Assembly: GCA_030673895.1 (NCBI GenBank)
Contig: JAUTCR010000057.1
Span: forward strand, 1-64,000
Length of the DNA: 64,000 bases
Reading direction: 5' to 3'
Source: Verrucomicrobiota bacterium JB023
GTDB taxonomy: Bacteria; Verrucomicrobiota; Verrucomicrobiia; Verrucomicrobiales; Akkermansiaceae
Below the pieces are notes generated by a model. It was not told where the DNA came from, did no database searches, and saw only the letters and a list, made by a program, of their open reading frames with translations. The position numbers were made by a program, and so were the translations under genes. Position 1 is the first letter of the stretch; every line of letters begins with the position of its first letter. Positions 54,701 to 63,647 of this stretch are shown piece by piece.

Positions 54701-55893
54701 GCGGAAATCAGCCCAACCTTGCCGAACAACTCAGGGTATTCCCAAGCCATGTACAGCGCGGTCCCTGCCCGCTCATCCATTCCCACCACTGCCGTATTCT
54801 CTGCCCCTCCCAAGACCCGATAGCGCTCTTCGATGAGAGGCTTGAGTTCGTATCGGAGAAACCGGGCCCAATCCTCGACATTCCCCGGCGTGCCATCCGC
54901 GTTGGTGAAAGGAGCATACAAGGTCAGCCGCTCCAGTGCATCGGTGTGGTCAATCCCCACCACGATCACCTCATGCGCCAGGCCCTCCGCAATGGTCGCG
55001 GAGAGAGTCTCGCCATCGGGATCGAACGCTTCCCGGGGATTGCTCGGTGTCCCTCTTACGGTAGTGTCCTCATCGACCACATTCTGACCATCGAAAACGT
55101 AGAGCACCGGATAATATTTATCCTCCTGCTCCGCATAGCCCCGGGGCAGGAAGACCCGATAGGGGCGACTCTCTTCGAGAAACTCTGACTCCAACGTCGG
55201 CGGAGAGCTGGGATCATAGTCCCGCTGCGGCGGGGATAGTGTGGGGGCCGGTCGATACGCAAAAACTTCTCCATCCTGAACATGAATGACATCCAACTCT
55301 GTCGCATAGGTCGGGTCATCGTCGGGGTCTCCCCCTAACGACGCAGGCTCTCGCTGAGTTCCCGTGCCGGCATCCGTGAAGAAGAACTCCACTTCGCGAT
55401 TGGCCTCCCCAAACACTGCCCCCGTCGAAAAACCATCCTCCAAGGCGGTCAGACTCACTGTGGCAAAAGCCCCCTCCTCATCTTGACGCCAATGAAGAAC
55501 CGGATCGGCAATCGCCCCGCGATAGAAAATTTCCTTCTCGGCCGGATCGAGGACCACCGTGCTTGTCGAGAGCGTTTCCCGCTCCCCCAGCGTGGTCCCA
55601 TGTTCCGGGTCCGGCACCTGCGTTTGGCCCGTGCCCCTGGAGTAGAACTGATACTCGATCTCCCGATTCACCGGAAGCGAGACCTCGATTTCCCAGACAT
55701 CCTCCTCAACCATGGGCATCTGCAAGGAGCGCGATAGATCGAACTCGCCCAACTCCGGCAAGGATCCCGACAAAAACACCGCATACCCCAGCCGCGGGGC
55801 CCCCTCGTAGCGAAAAGTGACCGTCTCCCGGGTCTGAGCCCCAACGAACGACATCAGCCAAAAGACAAGCTGCAGAGAAAGAAATCGAGCCAT
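48718..55893 (-). CDS. Giant chimeric RHS-repeat protein with starch-binding, pseudo-esterase and Ca-binding modules
   Basis: Exported protein of about 2391 residues (leader SLQLVFWLMSFVGAQ). Order of modules: CBM20-like (GAPRLGYAVFLSGSLPELGEF, about 25-110); esterase of the enterochelin-esterase type (SRPYRVFLPRGYAEQEDKYYPVLYVFDGQ, about 240-480), with GMDERAG in place of the GxSxG nucleophile; thrombospondin-3-like calcium repeats (DSDFDGLSDVEEG, DTDGDGFEDGEE); SdrD-B-like domain (SGQVLRDENGDGDLVDG); Ig-like domains; then RHS repeats (ITRNYDSFDTDEAGDFGHGW onward; many YxYD units). The RHS core ends IRYAGRWTDPVTGLSDNRARFYDPQLGRFLNEDPLGF. The tail of about 62 residues after DPSGL is short and carries no toxin I recognise, and no immunity-like gene follows. 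GTG 55896 is an alternative start. Confidence 0.9.
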   Translation of the reverse strand: MARFLSLQLVFWLMSFVGAQTRETVTFRYEGAPRLGYAVFLSGSLPELGEFDLSRSLQMPMVEEDVWEIEVSLPVNREIEYQFYSRGTGQTQVPDPEHGTTLGERETLSTSTVVLDPAEKEIFYRGAIADPVLHWRQDEEGAFATVSLTALEDGFSTGAVFGEANREVEFFFTDAGTGTQREPASLGGDPDDDPTYATELDVIHVQDGEVFAYRPAPTLSPPQRDYDPSSPPTLESEFLEESRPYRVFLPRGYAEQEDKYYPVLYVFDGQNVVDEDTTVRGTPSNPREAFDPDGETLSATIAEGLAHEVIVVGIDHTDALERLTLYAPFTNADGTPGNVEDWARFLRYELKPLIEERYRVLGGAENTAVVGMDERAGTALYMAWEYPELFGKVGLISAQNYPQYFDIILRGTKSEIRLYLDSRISGFSQVRDFRTGLLGGVLGGIGNRFIYEGDLFYQFIPTNDNNPEDQRARFPDLLAALFPATEDLDTSAAASANPLWLANFGLTSSAWDLDLDDDGWTTREEYAYGSNPVDPASRPDYAMVVEGQTAFFDFLTFPGARYTVLESPDLENWVQYPTVVGDGDVFYAETILDEEAPEKLFFRFRAEAPVDSDFDGLSDVEEGVLIGSRVDRKDTDGDGFEDGEEVLYLNTDPLVPNTTGGSISGQVLRDENGDGDLVDGTPIAGATVFIDENFNGELDEGESSRVTDGDGNYTFSNLAAGNYRLVQVLASGSVGTYPGSPPGSPDGLPDRIVSFDHVPHDIYDVPYGKSATEDHGVLLPIFPTPASVPVDVELLLKPIGERLRTFPLGLYNTTEMVSLTKDSQVTVEFEDELIVDGPGFDFSVVSPDGANAGELAEVYAGASPDDLHFLGVVPEGVGYIGFDFARTSINFPVRYLSVKSLSNGGSYPGYELVGFEAVHYQALPAGVHEVVLPSGGMLEDVDFGRFARDLPPRVFLAASEPSTPLPGEELIVEVAGADDFDIPTLSLTANGVAIPLDGEGKARVAATYPGELLLEATAEDSIGQTATRQLVRAVLNSDGSLPENPAVPSREESVEGAPRIVITSPGPGAVLSEDTPIVGSITDADGIVSWEITHAPIELVDPYQLAEPDEDYVLLASGTGEANNSLLATFPVSSLPDGVHLLRIAASDPGHTAYQAFVVGKNVDPEELYPHIAITAPEEGAEAAALTEVRGTITSESEIREWYVEYAPLGSINQSDLANTTGIVFERIGEGTGAVEVEEVLALFDPSLLPNDSYAIKVTAWNDLGLGWTEAVTVNVCGEFKPGRLRLEFTDLEVDLAGIPLTITRNYDSFDTDEAGDFGHGWRFGIADPEISETDPDSGAALGTNAWKVGTRVYLNTPDGKRVGFTFGLEVGESGFLGTSLRAVFTPDPGVYETLSVPEGDASFLSQSSDGSVRLFFIGLPYNPDVFVLTTKDQVSYTYHETDGLLDVRDEVGNSLVFDEDRIFHSSGAQVLLARDGENRITSITAPDGTVWSYGYNALGELETVTDPAGLVTSFAYLNEPSHYLESVTDPLGRVGVRYEYDEDGRLAAVIDQDGNRSEQTWDLEGFSGTQSDFRGNVTTIYYNDRGNVTRQENPDGGVEEYEYADADNPDLETRFTDALGNATTYQYDDNGNMTRLRPPAGNSLDQEFDENNRVTTRAYPTYLRDEFTYNELGKVAAIKNYREYTYTADGRIATEVDAVGNHRSYGYGGPFGELDMIENQSGACAMTTFTGNGLPLVATTPFGTESYTYDDSGRLLTSTDAYGAVASVTYEGEAVATITDENGIVTSFDYDFDGRLLSETTAGATTTYTYDADGNRTSVTDPLGNLTSFTFDHRGNVLTVTDPAGAITSHAYDLAGNRIQTIDRLGRKRTFDYDANGQMTAERWHDPVDDSVLREITFTYDYGQNLDVVTDGDLIYDYTSILSDVATSMNVTLPGRDSLTVRYTFEDRDRLTNTSLPHGASISYGRNNTGEVTLLTVRSPVSAESGRAEILRNAGRLPETINRYDSPVFTSTNPPIDTTTFTYDGNARLASMSQAGLDLDFARNAGGQISSITENASEVTGLSYGPRGQLVGVDHPAGADEVFTWDANGNAGGDVLSAGNRVEVRGNFEFDWDAEGNLVERRDTVSGEVRRFYWDYRNRLVKVELLPSAGGAPDEVVEYQYDYRDLRIGRTENGSTVWTVYDRHEMPLLEYRDEEELPETLYFFEPDSVDRFLGVWRKDEGLRWFHTDQSGSVRQVLDETGAVIATLDYDAFGGIRSLTEVSPGDAGEIRYAGRWTDPVTGLSDNRARFYDPQLGRFLNEDPLGFDGGDSNIYRYSTNDPYNYRDPSGLVAAVNYSTFTEKIAKRTIKYGKKVGQQISECFTNIAKSLQSAAEGGGAADTGACTKTPGLP

Positions 55894-56192
55894 CACGCAG
55901 CAAAAGACGCAAGAACTCTCCTCGCGTTTCGCCTAAACTTCTCGCTCCTCGCCACACCCGGGCCGGCTGGCCATTTTCTCCGCGCCGGTTCCTCTCTCCA
56001 CCTCTTCATCCTCCTGCCCCCATAAAAATATTGGCCTTCCGCGTGCTCCCGCATAGCCTCCCGCCGCGAAAGATGGACGGCCCCAATTCCCTTACCACCA
56101 GTTTCCTCTCCCGAGGGAATTAACCCCGATTTTTACAAGCTGCCCACAACTATTCTTCTTTGCTTAGTTAATCGAAAAACACCACCACGACC
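55894..56192. other. Divergent intergenic region between RHS and acnB genes
   Basis: 299 bp with the promoters of both genes. It is GC-rich over most of its length and T-rich near acnB (56120-56180). I found no convincing hairpin, repeat or small gene. Confidence 0.5.
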
Positions 56193-58973
<2,781 letters not shown>

Positions 58974-59027
58974 GAGCACAAAACCGCGGAGAGCCTAACG
59001 GCAGGGTCGCAGCGGTAAGGTAACAAC

Positions 59028-59161
59028 GGTAGGGAGGTCTCGCCGAGGCCTCCGCAATCCGTTTCAGTTACCCCGCAGCGATCAGTCGTAGTCTTCCCAA
59101 AAACAACCTCAACCTTCCCGCCCCCCCCCTCTTACGGATGCCTCGGCGAGGCATCCCTACC
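59028..59161. repeat. REPIN-like inverted repeat with palindromic arms
   Basis: Left arm 59028-59054 and right arm 59135-59161 are inverted copies, 24 of 27 bases matching (GGTAGGGA-G-TCTCGCCGAGGC... versus its complement). Each arm is itself palindromic: the right arm holds ATGCCTCG-G-CGAGGCAT, a perfect 8-bp pair around one base. An 80-bp spacer contains nine consecutive C (59121-59129). This is the layout of REP doublets mobilised by RAYT transposases. It lies after acnB in the 271-bp gap. Confidence 0.65.
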
Positions 59162-59244
59162 GATTGCTCTATATTCGTCTCTCCCAGCCAAAAAATTCGA
59201 AGATTCTCTTGGCGAAAGTGACCCGCTGTCCTAGTCCACCCGCA

Positions 59245-59643
59245 ATGCAGCTTTTCGAGCCCATCCGCTGGCCGGACGATATCGAACTACTTATCGACCG
59301 CCTCGAAACCGAATCCACCGAACGCGCACTGACCCGCGAGGAGCGCGCCCTGCTTGACGTCTACGAAACCGTCCCCATCCTCGAAAGCGAGGACTGCCTC
59401 CACGAATTTTGGCAAAGCGACGTCGACCATCAACGCGTCATCAAATCCTTTGACCTCGTCGGCGCCACTTCGATCGTCGATCCTCTCAATGCCAGCAAAT
59501 GGTGCGGGACACGCAGTCAGGAGAGAGGCGACTACAGCGCGACTGAAACCGACTATCTTTCCTCCATCGAAGAAGAACTCCCTGCGGCCATGGAAGAACT
59601 CGTCGAACTCGTTGAGGAATTCGTCGAAGAAGAACTGAGCTAA
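59245..59643 (+). CDS. Small acidic protein, unknown function
   Basis: Soluble protein of 132 residues with no leader. It starts MQLFEPIRWPDDIELLIDRLE; the middle (DVYETVPILESEDCLHEFWQS, HQRVIKSFDLVGATSIVDPL, ASKWC) loosely recalls DMP19/DUF4375-type proteins, where a helix bundle counts acidic side chains, but I am not sure. The last 30 residues are very acidic (EEELPAAMEELVELVEEFVEEEL). ATG 59245 is preferred over 59164 because the upstream part overlaps the end of the repeat and is basic and unstructured. A bidirectional terminator follows. Confidence 0.7.
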   Translation: MQLFEPIRWPDDIELLIDRLETESTERALTREERALLDVYETVPILESEDCLHEFWQSDVDHQRVIKSFDLVGATSIVDPLNASKWCGTRSQERGDYSATETDYLSSIEEELPAAMEELVELVEEFVEEELS

Positions 59644-59712
59644 CCCTGTCAGCCAGTTCGCAAACCAACACCCTCAAGGAGATCGGACCCACCTTTTCCG
59701 GTCTCCCCCTGA

Positions 59713-59751
59713 ACGCAAAAAAGCCGGACAGTAGGTCCGGCTCTTTTGCGT
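59713..59751. terminator. Bidirectional rho-independent terminator
   Basis: Core stem AGCCGGAC / GTCCGGCT with a 5-base loop, extended by AAAA / TTTT and ACGC / GCGT on the flanks, so a T-run follows the stem in both directions. It lies between the small acidic protein gene and the convergent OB-fold protein gene. Confidence 0.9.
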
Positions 59752-59772
59752 CTAGTTCCCTTTCGGGGCAAA

Positions 59773-60390
59773 TTAGGTCTCCTTCAAGGTCACAATTGAA
59801 TCAGCTCGAATCTCGTTTTTTGATAGGAGCTGTTTTTCCTCTTCTCCGATGACGCTGACGAAATCACCCGGGGTGATCTTCTGATAGCCATGGTTATCCG
59901 TCGGGTCGTAGCTCATCCCGGCAGTGTTCACTACGACTTTCCCCGTAGGTTGCTCGAGGACAAATTCGCGACCATCGACAGCGAGGACTTTTCCTCTCAG
60001 TTCCATTTGAGGATACACGACGGGGACGGGCGGAACGTAGTTGATGGTAACATCTTCTTCATCATCGGGGCTGGCGTAAAAGTAGGTGTTCATTCCTTTC
60101 ACGAAAACGCTCCCCGCTTCGATGCTCCGAATTTCACCCTCGTCATGGTCGATGAAACCTCGGACGACAACGTCATCGCCGACGAGCATATTCATGTGCT
60201 CAGGATACCAATCGTAATCGTCCATCTCGACGGTGATCGCCCCTTCGCCATAGTCGAGAATGAAGGCATTGCCTTCAACGCGAGTCACTTTGCCAGCAAC
60301 CTTGATGGGGGAATTATTGTCCAGAGTATACGGTGTCGCAGCCATGGCCACAGGAGCCAGCGCGGTCAGAATTCCAATTATCGGTTTCAT
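59773..60390 (-). CDS. Periplasmic double OB-fold protein
   Basis: Exported protein of 205 residues with leader IIGILTALAPVAMAATPYTL. Two OB-fold-like halves: PIKVAGKVTRVEGNAFILDYGEGAITVEMDDYDWYPEHMNMLVGDDVVVRGFID (about 25-105) and MELRGKVLAVDGREFVLEQPTGKVVVNTAGMSYDP...DFVSVIG (about 130-195). The pattern resembles the bacterial OB-fold (BOF, YgiW/YdeI) proteins connected with stress tolerance. Ligand unknown. ATG 60390 gives a clean signal peptide; 21 in-frame codons upstream do not. Confidence 0.8.
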   Translation of the reverse strand: MKPIIGILTALAPVAMAATPYTLDNNSPIKVAGKVTRVEGNAFILDYGEGAITVEMDDYDWYPEHMNMLVGDDVVVRGFIDHDEGEIRSIEAGSVFVKGMNTYFYASPDDEEDVTINYVPPVPVVYPQMELRGKVLAVDGREFVLEQPTGKVVVNTAGMSYDPTDNHGYQKITPGDFVSVIGEEEKQLLSKNEIRADSIVTLKET

Positions 60391-61100
60391 ATTCTTAGTT
60401 GTGTAGGTTTCGTTTTTGAACACCTCACTCATCGCACACCGAGTTCCATTCACGACAAAACACAGATTACGAGCGCGTTACAAAGAACACAGCCATTTCC
60501 AACCGCGCTCGAAACTTGCACTTCGCAGTTAGAATTCAGGCACAACTGTTCACTTCTGCAATGGAACCACCGTGGGATTTCGATCCCAGCGTCGGTCCGC
60601 CCAGCGCATCAAATTTCTAGGGAAAGGACTCGGCTCCCTACAATTAATGCGGAGAGGCTCTCAGCCCTTCTCTACTGAAAGCAGCCTCCCCAACGGACCT
60701 TAAATGAAGTCCAGCAAGGAAAACGATGCTGCGCATCCAACCCGACCGATCTCCCCAGCGAGGAATGGTGCGCTTGCGAATTGTGCGAGAGAATAATCAA
60801 GCTGCCGACTGCCTACTACGGAGACGGCTAGCTTTGGCTCTGGGTTGCTGGGCGGTTGCAGGGTGCAACTTGCCCGACGGCAAACTTTGCAGCTTGCGAG
60901 AAAGAGGACGCCTAACGGCGGACACTCGGCAGACCTTTCACAACTTATCAAACTCATTATCAACCATTTACAGACATTAATCAAGATTGGAACGGTTTCA
61001 GCATAGAAGCTTCCAACATCGGATGGGTCAGAAGCCAAGAGCTTCGATCCGAACACAAGCAACCACGAACAAACCAGCCTACCCAAAATAGAGCCATCGT
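60391..61100. other. 710-bp gene-free region with hairpins
   Basis: No gene convincing on either strand. A TTCG-loop hairpin TGGGAT/ATCCCA lies at 60573-60588. A larger dyad lies at 60850-60875: GGGC-g-GTTGCA-ggg-TGCAAC-tt-GCCC. Other short dyads occur nearby. The end of the region is AT-rich (60940-61000) and presumably carries the promoter of the two small lipoprotein genes. A non-coding RNA or operator is possible but not shown. Confidence 0.4.
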
Positions 61101-61268
61101 ATGAAAACCATGATTTTCCTTTCCATTGTCCTTTCCTCGCTCTTCTTCGCGACAGTCTCTTGCGAGCGCAAGACCGAGAGAGAAGAGGCTGCCGAAGAGA
61201 CCTCGGAGGCAATCGAAGAACTCGGTGAAGACACTGGGGAAGCAATCGAAGAAGCTGCCGAACAATAA
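61101..61268 (+). CDS. 55-residue lipoprotein, entericidin-like in size
   Basis: Tiny gene: basic-hydrophobic leader (MKTMIFLSIVLSSLFFATVSC) with lipobox TVSC, then a strongly acidic mature part of about 35 residues (ERKTEREEAAEETSEAIEELG...), likely one amphipathic helix. A short frame on the opposite strand over this region lacks protein character. The size and layout recall entericidin-type and other small envelope lipoproteins, but sequence similarity is not claimed. The next lipoprotein gene begins 24 bp later, suggesting one transcript. Confidence 0.75.
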   Translation: MKTMIFLSIVLSSLFFATVSCERKTEREEAAEETSEAIEELGEDTGEAIEEAAEQ

Positions 61269-61292
61269 GAAGCATCAAACCGAAACGAATCT

Positions 61293-61499
61293 ATGAAAAC
61301 AACAGTAACAGTACTACTCGCAGGAATGGTCTTTGGCCTCTCTAGCTGCTCGAACTACAACACCCGCGCTAAAAACAACGCGGCTTCCGGAGCCCTGATT
61401 GGCGGTGCCGCTGGCGCCCTGATGGGAGATGACAAAGTCGAAAGCGCCGCTGCCGGTGCAGCTATCGGCGGAGCCGCTGGCTACGCTCTCGGCCGCTAA
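61293..61499 (+). CDS. Glycine-zipper lipoprotein
   Basis: Protein of 68 residues: leader with lipobox LSSC followed by Ser, then two glycine-zipper units, GALIGGAAGALMGDD and GAAIGGAAGYALGR, as in SlyB/OsmB/YMGG-type small outer membrane proteins. Such proteins often respond to osmotic or envelope stress. It follows the 55-residue lipoprotein gene and ends in a strong terminator. Confidence 0.88.
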   Translation: MKTTVTVLLAGMVFGLSSCSNYNTRAKNNAASGALIGGAAGALMGDDKVESAAAGAAIGGAAGYALGR

Positions 61500-61526
61500 G
61501 GAAGCGCTTAACTCTTCCCCCTGATG

Positions 61527-61565
61527 GGCCATCCGACCTCCCCCGGTCGGGTGGCCTTTTTGTTT
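61527..61565 (+). terminator. Rho-independent terminator after the glycine-zipper gene
   Basis: Stem GGCCATCCGACC / GGTCGGGTGGCC (one G-T pair) around a 6-base loop, followed by TTTTTGTTTT. Starts 27 bp after the stop codon. Confidence 0.93.
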
Positions 61566-61648
61566 TGCCGCCGGTCCGGCATGGCCTTCACCCATTCCGC
61601 CCGGCGGCTTCAATCTGCCTCTCCCTCACCGGGAGCCCATCGAGCTCG

Positions 61649-63028
61649 TCAAGCCGACTCAAAGTAGGTCCAGGCTTCGCTCATCGTCGGATGATAATGG
61701 GGAACGGAGAGAAACTGCTCCAAGGTCATCTCCGCGCGAATCGCCAGAACGACCGCTTGGGAGTAGTCGATGACGCCTCGCCCGACTCCAGTCGCTGCCT
61801 TGATCGTCTTCGACCCGGGTTCCAGAAAGAGCTCAAGCTGCCCATTCTGCTTGCCTTGGATGATGGCTTTCCCTGAGTCGGCAAGATCGAAGGTCTTTTT
61901 CAACCATGAGGAATCGATCGAGGAAGGACCGATGTGGATGAGCTCGGGTTCGCTGAAAACAGCAGTGATGCTCGGATCCAAATCGACCTCAACATGTGAG
62001 TCCGAGTGCCCGCGAAGTTTTGCGTGGATATTACGGGCCGCTTGCTCCCCAGCGAGCACTGCTCGGTGAACGATGGAAGGACCTTTGACACAGTCTCCTG
62101 CCGCGTAGATTCGGTCGTTTGAGGTACGCCCCGTGCCATCAGCTAGAATCCTGCCGTCCTCGGTCAGGACATTGCCTTGGTCGAGCTCCAAGGAATCCGT
62201 GTTTGGATTTCTACCCGTCGCGAGCAGGAGATGGCTCGCGGAGAGCTGTTCTTCATGTCCTTCCGCATCTTCTACCGTGACCTTGAACTGGCCATCCCGA
62301 TAGTGGACTGACTTCGACTCGGTTTCGTAGCGGAAGTCGATCCCTCGCTTGGCAGCCTCCTCACCAAAACGTCTGCTGGCAGATTCGGGAAGGTTGCTCA
62401 ACAAGGTCCGAGAACGATTCAGCACCGTGACCTTCGCTCCCAAACCTTCGAAGCAGCATGCCATCTCACAGCCTATGGCTCCGCCTCCAATGACGATTAG
62501 GTGCTCCGGCAGCTGCTTGGCCTCCAGAGCATTCTCACTGACCCAATAAGGTGTCCCCTCGAGGCCCGGGATGTCGGGAACATTCGGATGCGAGCCAGTG
62601 GCGATGAGGGCGTAGCCGAATTGGAGAACCCGGCTGCTGCCAGAGTCTCTTTCCGTGAACTTGAGACGACCTTCATCCGTGAAGCAAGCCTGGCCCCGAA
62701 GCAGGTCAAAGTCCCCATCCTTGAGGCCGTCGACCCGATCTTCCCGGAATTCTTCGACAAGGGTTGCCCGCCGTTCCTGAAGTGCCGCCATATCAACAGA
62801 GGCCCGGCCATCCAACGCGATGGCATAATCCCCGCATCGTCGAATATCCCGCAGCCGGTTGGCTGTCTCAATGAGGGTCTTGCTAGGCATGCAGCCCCTC
62901 AGGATGCAGAGCCCTCCCAAGCGGTCGGAATTGTCGATAAGCGCTGTCTTCACTCCCCGACCTGTAGCCGTCGATGCCGCAGCGTAACCCGCACTTCCTC
63001 CGCCGAGGACAATCAGTTCATAATCCAT
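61649..63028 (-). CDS. Class I pyridine nucleotide-disulfide oxidoreductase
   Basis: FAD enzyme of 459 residues related to dihydrolipoamide dehydrogenase and mercuric reductase. FAD-binding VLGGGSAGYAAASTATGRGVKTALID; redox disulfide Cys41 and Cys46 in GGLCILRGCMPSK; NAD(P) site VIGGGAIGCEMACCFEGLGAKVTVL; FAD phosphate motif IYAAGDCVKG; dimer-interface motif HYHPTMSEAW. The redox motif has Leu and Ile where the family usually has Thr and Val/Leu-Asn. The substrate cannot be named: no lipoyl domain, MerR or MerT is near. An S-alkyl or low-molecular-weight disulfide is possible. Confidence 0.87.
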   Translation of the reverse strand: MDYELIVLGGGSAGYAAASTATGRGVKTALIDNSDRLGGLCILRGCMPSKTLIETANRLRDIRRCGDYAIALDGRASVDMAALQERRATLVEEFREDRVDGLKDGDFDLLRGQACFTDEGRLKFTERDSGSSRVLQFGYALIATGSHPNVPDIPGLEGTPYWVSENALEAKQLPEHLIVIGGGAIGCEMACCFEGLGAKVTVLNRSRTLLSNLPESASRRFGEEAAKRGIDFRYETESKSVHYRDGQFKVTVEDAEGHEEQLSASHLLLATGRNPNTDSLELDQGNVLTEDGRILADGTGRTSNDRIYAAGDCVKGPSIVHRAVLAGEQAARNIHAKLRGHSDSHVEVDLDPSITAVFSEPELIHIGPSSIDSSWLKKTFDLADSGKAIIQGKQNGQLELFLEPGSKTIKAATGVGRGVIDYSQAVVLAIRAEMTLEQFLSVPHYHPTMSEAWTYFESA

Positions 63029-63242
63029 TGTTGCCCCAAACTTCGCAGGGGCCGAGCCATTCTACGAGGCTCGAAATCTTAAGCAGCCCGTCCCGCAATG
63101 AGCGGTTCCCCACGGGTTTTTGCATGATTTCATCATTCATTCTGCAATTGCAGGCAACCATTCGACGCGTTTTTTCCGGTGAAATCATCCTATTTCCAAG
63201 CCATTGCGACGTTGGCATCGCTCAGGCTCAAGGAAGAGCACG

Positions 63243-63464
63243 ATGAAAGTAACTGCTTATCTTCTAGGAGCCATGCTCATCATTGCCGGTATTCTCTTCG
63301 GTGCGATGCTGCTCGGAGTCCCCCAATCCTGGCTAATCGTGATCGGTTTAATTGCAGCGGGAATCACTTTGACCAGCGCCGCCACCCACTTTGTCCGCCG
63401 CCAGCGAGTCGAAAAAGGCTCTCCCGACGGAAACCGGGCTCATACGGAAACGGTTGTCAATTAG
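63243..63464 (+). CDS. Small two-helix membrane protein
   Basis: Protein of 73 residues with two hydrophobic segments (TAYLLGAMLIIAGILFGAMLLGV; WLIVIGLIAAGITLTSAATHFV) and a polar, basic C terminus. Not recognised. It lies just upstream of the AlgB-like regulator gene but is separated from it by a repeat-rich regulatory region. ATG 63243 is used since the first helix starts there. Confidence 0.6.
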   Translation: MKVTAYLLGAMLIIAGILFGAMLLGVPQSWLIVIGLIAAGITLTSAATHFVRRQRVEKGSPDGNRAHTETVVN

Positions 63465-63500
63465 GCCCCTCAGGCCACCCTTCTCCTCCGCAGCAGGCAT

Positions 63501-63556
63501 CGCGAAATTGCGTTTTGCAATGACGCGGTGCATTAATCGTTTGCGCATTGCATTAA
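63501..63556. promoter_or_regulatory. Dyad plus 20-bp-spaced direct repeats upstream of the AlgB-like regulator
   Basis: 63501-63527 is a dyad CGCG-AA-ATTGC-GTTTT-GCAAT-GA-CGCG. It is followed by TGCATTAA at 63529 and again at 63549, exactly 20 bp apart (two helical turns). The group lies about 90-150 bp before the regulator start. Suggested operator array; factor unknown. Confidence 0.45.
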
Positions 63557-63647
63557 ACAACGACCGAAAATCGCGTAAGCCATTGAAAATTAGCTAGGAA
63601 CAAAATCAGCTAATTCTTTCTGCAATCTTCCCCTCATATCACACAAC

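Noticed and set aside
55654-55893. RHS gene as a polymorphic toxin with immunity partner
   Set aside because: The C-terminal tail is short, no known toxin fold is visible and no immunity-like small gene follows downstream.
60700-61278. 192-codon open frame on the minus strand of the gene-free region
   Set aside because: Its N-terminal part is antisense to the 55-residue lipoprotein gene and the rest has no motif or sensible composition.
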